Shown here piece after piece: positions 63,867 to 64,000 of a DNA stretch of 64,000 nt. The notes under the pieces are model-generated. The model was not told where the DNA came from and did no database searches. It saw nothing but the letters and a program-made list of their open reading frames with translations. The position numbers were made by a program, and so were the translations under genes. Each line of letters begins with the position of its first letter. Positions within the stretch are counted from its first letter, which is position 1. The DNA comes from Chromobacterium violaceum ATCC 12472 (lineage in GTDB: Bacteria > Pseudomonadota > Gammaproteobacteria > Burkholderiales > Chromobacteriaceae), in assembly GCF_000007705.1 (NCBI RefSeq), contig NC_005085.1:3667752-3731751 (forward strand). The letters run 5' to 3'.

Positions 63867-64000
63867 TCAGATGAACAGGTCGATGTCGCCGGTCTTGGCG
63901 CCCTCGCCCTGATCCACGATGCGGCCGCGATACGGCTGCTCCTGCTTGATCGCGGCGCCGCTCTTCTTCAGCTTCTTGATCAGCACCTTGCCGGTGGCGG
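63867..64000 (-). CDS. C-terminus of an unidentified protein (partial)
   Basis: Only the last 44 residues are in the window, ending GAAIKQEQPYRGR, IVDQGEGAK and TGDIDLFI. The frame uses G/C in third positions like its neighbours, so it is probably a real gene continuing past the right edge. I do not recognise it. The gap 63714-63866 to fdxA shows no clear terminator. Confidence 0.55.
   Translation of the reverse strand, partial: ATGKVLIKKLKKSGAAIKQEQPYRGRIVDQGEGAKTGDIDLFI

Overview
The window is chromosomal DNA of a GC-rich (about two thirds G+C by eye) Gram-negative bacterium. The outer-membrane porin, the phasin, the order minC-minD-minE-oxyR, the yceD-rpmF-plsX-fabHDG-acpP-fabF cluster and a tandem glycine riboswitch ahead of gcvT all point to a betaproteobacterium. 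My best guess is Chromobacterium or a close member of the Neisseriales; this rests on gene content and remembered synteny, not on a search. Coding density is high, nearly every gene is a recognisable core or metabolic gene, and there are no rRNA or tRNA genes, prophages, complete insertion sequences or CRISPR arrays.

Layout. 1-2518: 3' part of a ubiquinone hydroxylase gene (coq7), ppa, an uncharacterised gene, and phaP. 2928-5686: minCDE with oxyR (cell-division site selection plus a peroxide sensor). 5758-10230: a shortened VOC protein and two tandem M3 oligopeptidases. 10507-15945: MarR regulator, greB, Nudix hydrolase, rluB, scpB, acetyltransferase, miaA. 15996-19467: an accessory island of exported proteins, namely a papain-like protease with a secreted partner, a small proline-rich protein and a one-heme secreted protein. 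19803-25084: ridA-like gene, reverse transsulfuration (cystathionine gamma-lyase and beta-synthase) with a methyltransferase, and a fatty acid desaturase. 25245-29916: DUF945 protein, bacterioferritin and its ferredoxin, Nudix, exported protein, mnmA. 29970-37914: MFS exporter with LysR regulator, SDR, prephenate dehydrogenase, DUF4936, a 112-bp MITE-like element, dicarboxylate symporter, pabC and pabB. 38048-44478: fatty acid and phospholipid synthesis cluster on the minus strand. 44596-48033: maf-type pyrophosphatase, tetrapyrrole-methylase-family enzyme, pncB, DUF2520. 48034-54840: AT-rich gap with a probable small RNA, porin, TetR, peptide-binding protein, PAS-GGDEF-EAL protein. 55040-64000: methyltransferase, gcvT-gcvH-gcvP under a glycine riboswitch, amino-acid permease, gluQ, fdxA and the end of one more gene.

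How the parts connect. Several groups form clear functional units: MinCDE position the septum; the fab cluster makes acyl-ACP and PlsX feeds it to phospholipids; PabB and PabC make p-aminobenzoate for folate, whose one-carbon pool the glycine cleavage enzymes load; cystathionine synthase and lyase turn homocysteine into cysteine; Bfr stores iron and Bfd releases it. The least explained material is the exported-protein island at 15996-19467, the candidate small RNA before the porin, and a gene at 1172-1894 whose promoter carries a motif like the one flanking the phaP promoter. I found no convincing wholly new multi-gene system; those three are the best candidates for a second look.
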